In this document: positions 13,319 to 16,825 of the stretch, one piece after another
Numbering within the stretch: the first letter of the stretch is position 1
Layout of the letters: the number at the start of each line of letters is the position of its first letter
NCBI GenBank assembly: GCA_012963185.1
Contig: DTWD01000467.1
Location: forward strand, 1-16,825
From: Acidobacteriota bacterium
GTDB lineage: Bacteria; Acidobacteriota; Vicinamibacteria; Vicinamibacterales; UBA8438
Direction: 5' to 3'
DNA length: 16,825 nucleotides
Made by a program: the position numbers and the translations under genes
The notes under the pieces: model-generated
What the model saw: the letters and a program-made list of their open reading frames with translations, nothing else
What the model was told of the DNA's origin: nothing
Databases searched by the model: none

Positions 13319-15193
13319 CTACGGCAATCGGTAGGCGAGAACCCGATCCGTCGCCGTGATAACGACGTACTGGTGACCATCGCTACCTTGGTAGGTCATC
13401 GGGTTCGCATTGCCACGCCCCTCTAATTGCTCAACCCACAACTCCCGCCCCGTCGTCGCTTCGATTGCTCTAAAACGATTGTCATCAGTCGACGCGATAA
13501 ACAACAGATTACTCGCCGTCACAATAGCCGCCGCACGTCCCGGGCGTCCGGTCTCTTGCTTACCAGTGGGCAACATATCAGTCACACCAAGAGAGACTCT
13601 CCAAACGATGTCACCAGTTGCACCATCAATTGCCGTCAATTGTCCCCAAGGAGGCTTTTGACAAGGCAATCGTGTGCCGTTGAGATTTACTTCAAAACTT
13701 GCAGGCCTCGGCGTTTCCTTCCGATACGGTCCAGGTGCATCGCCATCTGAAGCAACCATCCATCCCAAGGCACCAACATCCATGGCCATGACGAACAGGT
13801 AACCGGACTCCGGGGCATAAGCGGCACCGCCCCAATTGGGCCCACCGACGCCACCCGGAAAATTCAACGTTGTTCGCATGGGTCCACCCGTTTCTCGGTA
13901 CACCCAAGGTGTAAATGGACCCTGATTTACGAGTTCACCCAAGCTCGACACTAATGCCTGACAAGCTTCCACGTGCTCAGCAGTCGTCTCCTCGATTGTG
14001 ACAAGATCAGCCGCGTCAAAAGTTACTCGTGCCATCGGCGGCGTCTGAGTTGGAATCGGCTGCGTGGGATAGGTTTGTTCGCCCGGAACATCACTCGCGG
14101 CAACAGGCTGTTCTTCGACGCCATAGACTGGCTCCCCTGTTTCACGATGAAGGATGTAGAGATAACCAGATTTCGTCGTCACACCGAGAGCTGGCACGGT
14201 CTGACCGTTGCGCTCGATATCAAACAAGGCAGGAGGCGCCGGTGGATCAGCATCCCACAAGTCGTGATGGATCGTCTGAAAGTGCCAGACGTACTCACCA
14301 GTTTCTGCACGAACCGCAACAACTGAATTTCCATACAGGTTCGCACCTTCCCGGTCACCACCGTAATAGCCAGGAATCGGCGAAGCCAACGGTAAGTACA
14401 ACAAGCCTCGATCCTCGTCGACCGTAAAATAGAAAGGCCACGCGTTGGCTCCGAGTCGGTCCTGCCAGCTGTCACCAGCCCAGGTTTCGTGCCCGACCTG
14501 ACCCGGTTGAGCGACCGAGTCAAACTCCCACAACTGTTCACCAGTTCTGGCGTCGTACGCCCTCGCATTACCAATACCACCAATAGCTCCTTGAGGAGTG
14601 TTTGCCCCAATAATCACGACATTCCGGTAAACCAGTGGCACCGAGTTATACGGCACCCCAATCTCAACCAGACCGCCTTCTCCAAAAGCAACAACCGGTT
14701 CTCCAGACGACGCATCGAGTGCCCGTAGATCGGCACCCGTCACGAAGATAATACGAGGCGCGAGTGAGCCATCACCAGGCCAATAGGCCACGCCACGGCG
14801 CGACGGCGAAACGCCGTCGACCATATGTCTCCAAACCTCTTCACCGCTAACCGGGTCCATCGCGACAATGCGGTCAGCCGCCGGCAGGTACATCACTCCT
14901 TCAACAACGATCGGCGTTACTTGGGAGTTCGGACCTCTGTCATCAGGCCCTGCCATTTCTCTGGTCAGGTCATAACTCCATGCACGGACTAAAGTTGAGA
15001 CGTTCCCAGGGGTAATTTCAGTCAGCGGCGAATGTCCTGTACCAGCAAAATTACCGCGATACATCGGCCAATCTGAATTTTCCGTCGCAGGCACTACCGT
15101 TTCCACCGCTGTTTCAGTCGGTGATCCGCCACATTGAGTGATGCCCAAAAGACAAAAAAGTCCGCAAATCGTATAAATCAGCCTTGCACGCAT
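13319..15193 (-). CDS. PQQ-dependent, glucose-dehydrogenase-like quinoprotein, probable lipoprotein
   Basis: This 624-residue beta-propeller protein has repeated tryptophan-docking motifs such as 'DPVSGEEVW', 'DARTGEQLWEF', 'ETGEYVWHF' and 'ATGDIVW'. It carries 'HHDLWDADPPAPPALFDI' (309-326) with a candidate catalytic Asp, and 'TTKSGYLYILHRETG' with K341. Both match the membrane glucose/quinate dehydrogenase family (E. coli Gcd type). The five-helix membrane domain of Gcd is absent. Instead there is a signal peptide ending at C21, although the preceding 'ITQ' gives an unusual Gln at -1 of the lipobox. It probably oxidises a sugar or polyol in the periplasm and passes electrons to the respiratory chain. 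Start ATG 15193 has GGGAGG nine bases upstream, inside a hairpin. The true substrate is unknown. Confidence 0.8.
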   Translation of the reverse strand: MRARLIYTICGLFCLLGITQCGGSPTETAVETVVPATENSDWPMYRGNFAGTGHSPLTEITPGNVSTLVRAWSYDLTREMAGPDDRGPNSQVTPIVVEGVMYLPAADRIVAMDPVSGEEVWRHMVDGVSPSRRGVAYWPGDGSLAPRIIFVTGADLRALDASSGEPVVAFGEGGLVEIGVPYNSVPLVYRNVVIIGANTPQGAIGGIGNARAYDARTGEQLWEFDSVAQPGQVGHETWAGDSWQDRLGANAWPFYFTVDEDRGLLYLPLASPIPGYYGGDREGANLYGNSVVAVRAETGEYVWHFQTIHHDLWDADPPAPPALFDIERNGQTVPALGVTTKSGYLYILHRETGEPVYGVEEQPVAASDVPGEQTYPTQPIPTQTPPMARVTFDAADLVTIEETTAEHVEACQALVSSLGELVNQGPFTPWVYRETGGPMRTTLNFPGGVGGPNWGGAAYAPESGYLFVMAMDVGALGWMVASDGDAPGPYRKETPRPASFEVNLNGTRLPCQKPPWGQLTAIDGATGDIVWRVSLGVTDMLPTGKQETGRPGRAAAIVTASNLLFIASTDDNRFRAIEATTGRELWVEQLEGRGNANPMTYQGSDGHQYVVITATDRVLAYRLP

Positions 15194-15202
15194 CTACATC
15201 AT

Positions 15203-15217
15203 CCTCCCGCTGGGAGG
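15203..15217 (-). promoter_or_regulatory. Hairpin enclosing the ribosome binding site of the quinoprotein gene
   Basis: CCTCCC-AGC-GGGAGG, read on the minus strand, is a perfect 6-base-pair stem with a 3-base loop. Its 3' arm is the Shine-Dalgarno sequence of the gene starting at 15193. If it forms in the mRNA it would hide the ribosome site. The rest of the 97-base divergent region has TATA-like stretches (minus-strand TATACAAT just upstream of the hairpin, plus-strand TATAAG near 15250) but no convincing -35 boxes. Confidence 0.4.
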
Positions 15218-15290
15218 GCATTGTATATCGCGGACCTCACAAAAACCGTTATAAGCTATAGCGACCGTTCGCATTTGGGAGGAACACAGC

Positions 15291-16825
15291 ATGCAGCGCG
15301 AGTTTCGCTATCGAACTACTGGCATCCTGAGTATCGCAGCCATTGTTACGGCGTCGGCCATTACCGTATCCGGCCAGTACTCACTGACCGTAAATAAGGA
15401 ACGCCTGGAGAACGCCCGTAACGAGCCACAAAACTGGCTACTCATGAACGGTGACTACGGAGCCAACCGCTATTCTCGACTGACACAAATAAATCGTGAC
15501 AATGTTGGGAACTTACGCATGGTGTGGGCTCTTGCTATCGGCGGCATGCAAGATACCGGACGGAACGGACCTGAAGCAGAACTAAACCCGTTGGTCGACA
15601 ACGGCTATATGTACACCTCAGACGGCTGGGGCACTGTTTACAAGATCGACGCCCGCGCACCAGACCATGCCAAATTCGTTTGGATTGCAGACCCTGGTGT
15701 CGACCACGAAGGCAATACGTCACGATCCCGTGGAATTGCGCTCTGGGAAGATAAAGTGATCTCCAACCTTCCGGATGGAAGGGTCATTGCCATTGACCGG
15801 GACGATGGAGAAATCATCTGGGACGTCGAGGTCGCAGGCGTGACCGAATTCGGACGCCGCGAACGATTCCTGACCGCGCCTCTAGTCGCAGATGGGAAAG
15901 TGTTGGTCCAGAACGGAGCTGGAGATGGTGGCACTCGTGGTTGGGTCGCCGCACTCGATGTGGAAACAGGCGAAGAACTATGGCGTTGGTACACCGTGCC
16001 GGAGCCAGGTCAGCCTGGCAGTGAAACGTGGACCGACGACCATAACGCATGGAAAACTGGCGGCGGCGGCGTGTGGCAGACCGGCTCCTACGATCCGGAA
16101 AAGAAACTTTATATCTTTGGCACCGGAAATCCGTATCCCATCTATGACCCGGAGTTCAGACCCGGAGATAATCTATACACCAATTCCGCTGTTGCCCTCG
16201 ATATCGACACCGGTGAACGCCGATGGCATTTTCAATACACCCCCAATGACTCGTGGGACTATGACGAAGTCGGAGTGCATCTGCTCCACGACCTCACAAT
16301 CGACGGCCAATTACGAAAGGTCGTATCTCATTACGCTCGAAACGGGTTTTATTACACGGTTGACAGGAATGACGGATCGTTTATCAAGGCCGGCCAGTAC
16401 GTAAACGAACTGAACTGGACAGCGGGCATCAATCCAGAGACCGGCACGCCGCTAGAGTACGACCCGAATCTAGAAGTTCAAATCTACAACCCTGAAGCCC
16501 GTGCATTACGTGTCGACCGCGACCGCATGAAGCGCGCCTGCCCAACGTGGCACGGAGGCGTCGCTCATCAACCGACGGCTTTCAACCCGGATAAAGGGAT
16601 CGCATATGGTGTCGGTACCGAAGGGTGCTTTACTCAGAATGGCGCAACTGTCGCTTCAGCCGGCCCGGAAGGCAATGTCGACAACCAAGCGAGCGAACGA
16701 CGTCAATATAGCAGTGAGCTCTACTACGGCTCCATAACAGCTGTCGATGCTGTCAGCCACGAAGTTCTCGCAAAAGTCGTCACTGATATCGAAGTCCGAT
16801 CAGGCGCGACTGTCACTGCCGGTGG
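15291..16825 (+). CDS. PQQ-dependent methanol/ethanol-type dehydrogenase with lanthanide-type signature (3' end outside window)
   Basis: The frame is open from ATG 15291 to the window edge (511 codons). A strong GGGAGG at 15277-15282 lies 8 bases before the start. Residues 1-28 form a Sec signal peptide ending near 'TVSGQ'. The quinoprotein alcohol dehydrogenase core is clear: W262 in 'GGGGVWQTGSYDP', N280 in 'GTGNPYP', 'RPGDN' (290-294), 'TPNDSWDYDE' with D323 and D325, and R350 in 'ARNGFYYTVDR'. An Asp two positions after the catalytic Asp is the mark of lanthanide-dependent XoxF/PedH-type enzymes. Two oddities are D212 where the metal-binding Glu of 'GAExGxRG' is expected, and no adjacent Cys pair: only C417 and C446 are seen. 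It should oxidise an alcohol in the periplasm and pass electrons to a cytochrome c. Confidence 0.88.
   Translation, partial: MQREFRYRTTGILSIAAIVTASAITVSGQYSLTVNKERLENARNEPQNWLLMNGDYGANRYSRLTQINRDNVGNLRMVWALAIGGMQDTGRNGPEAELNPLVDNGYMYTSDGWGTVYKIDARAPDHAKFVWIADPGVDHEGNTSRSRGIALWEDKVISNLPDGRVIAIDRDDGEIIWDVEVAGVTEFGRRERFLTAPLVADGKVLVQNGAGDGGTRGWVAALDVETGEELWRWYTVPEPGQPGSETWTDDHNAWKTGGGGVWQTGSYDPEKKLYIFGTGNPYPIYDPEFRPGDNLYTNSAVALDIDTGERRWHFQYTPNDSWDYDEVGVHLLHDLTIDGQLRKVVSHYARNGFYYTVDRNDGSFIKAGQYVNELNWTAGINPETGTPLEYDPNLEVQIYNPEARALRVDRDRMKRACPTWHGGVAHQPTAFNPDKGIAYGVGTEGCFTQNGATVASAGPEGNVDNQASERRQYSSELYYGSITAVDAVSHEVLAKVVTDIEVRSGATVTAG

Overview
The window looks like ordinary chromosomal DNA of an aerobic Gram-negative bacterium. 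Lipobox signal peptides, two periplasmic PQQ-type dehydrogenases and a sodium-pump type decarboxylase support this. The strand-switching modules, tightly packed genes and uncertain relatedness fit an uncultured or environmental lineage. From memory, the pterin/riboflavin-like gene set resembles loci in Alphaproteobacteria, while the quinoproteins and decarboxylase would also suit a marine Acidobacteriota-like genome. I cannot settle the phylum from sequence alone. I see no tRNA, rRNA, CRISPR array, insertion sequence or phage gene.

Region 1 (1-9373) is one dense cluster of about twelve genes. On the plus strand at the left are the C-terminus of a SAM methyltransferase and a creatininase-family amidohydrolase. 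Next come a GTP cyclohydrolase II (RibA, minus) and, divergent from it, a RibD-type reductase with no deaminase domain (plus). A six-gene minus-strand run starts near 8222 and reads leftward: a zinc-less medium-chain dehydrogenase, a PTPS/QueD-fold protein lacking the catalytic residues, a GT4 glycosyltransferase, a fumarylacetoacetase-fold hydrolase, a methyltransferase and a flippase-like membrane protein. The last five genes are joined by 4-base overlaps or short gaps. A CDP-alcohol phosphatidyltransferase and a small Sel1-repeat lipoprotein start back-to-back with this run on the plus strand. GTP-derived ring chemistry combined with membrane lipid, glycosyl and flippase genes suggests an undescribed pathway. 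My inference is that it makes a reduced pyrimidine or pterin-like compound that is methylated, glycosylated and possibly attached to a lipid. This is the best candidate for a new system in the window.

Region 2 (9467-13310) encodes a complete biotin-dependent, sodium-translocating decarboxylase of the methylmalonyl-CoA type. The order is carboxyltransferase with a long unusual N-terminal extension, single-span gamma/delta subunit, biotin carrier and membrane beta subunit. The first three genes overlap by 1 or 4 bases and the fourth follows after 15 bases.

Region 3 (13319-16825) holds two divergent periplasmic quinoproteins sharing a 97-base upstream region. One is a glucose-dehydrogenase-like protein with a weak lipoprotein signal (minus). 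The other is a methanol/ethanol-type PQQ dehydrogenase with a lanthanide-type Asp-x-Asp active-site signature (plus), which runs off the right edge. Together, regions 2 and 3 suggest periplasmic alcohol or sugar oxidation alongside acyl-CoA decarboxylation that could build a sodium gradient.
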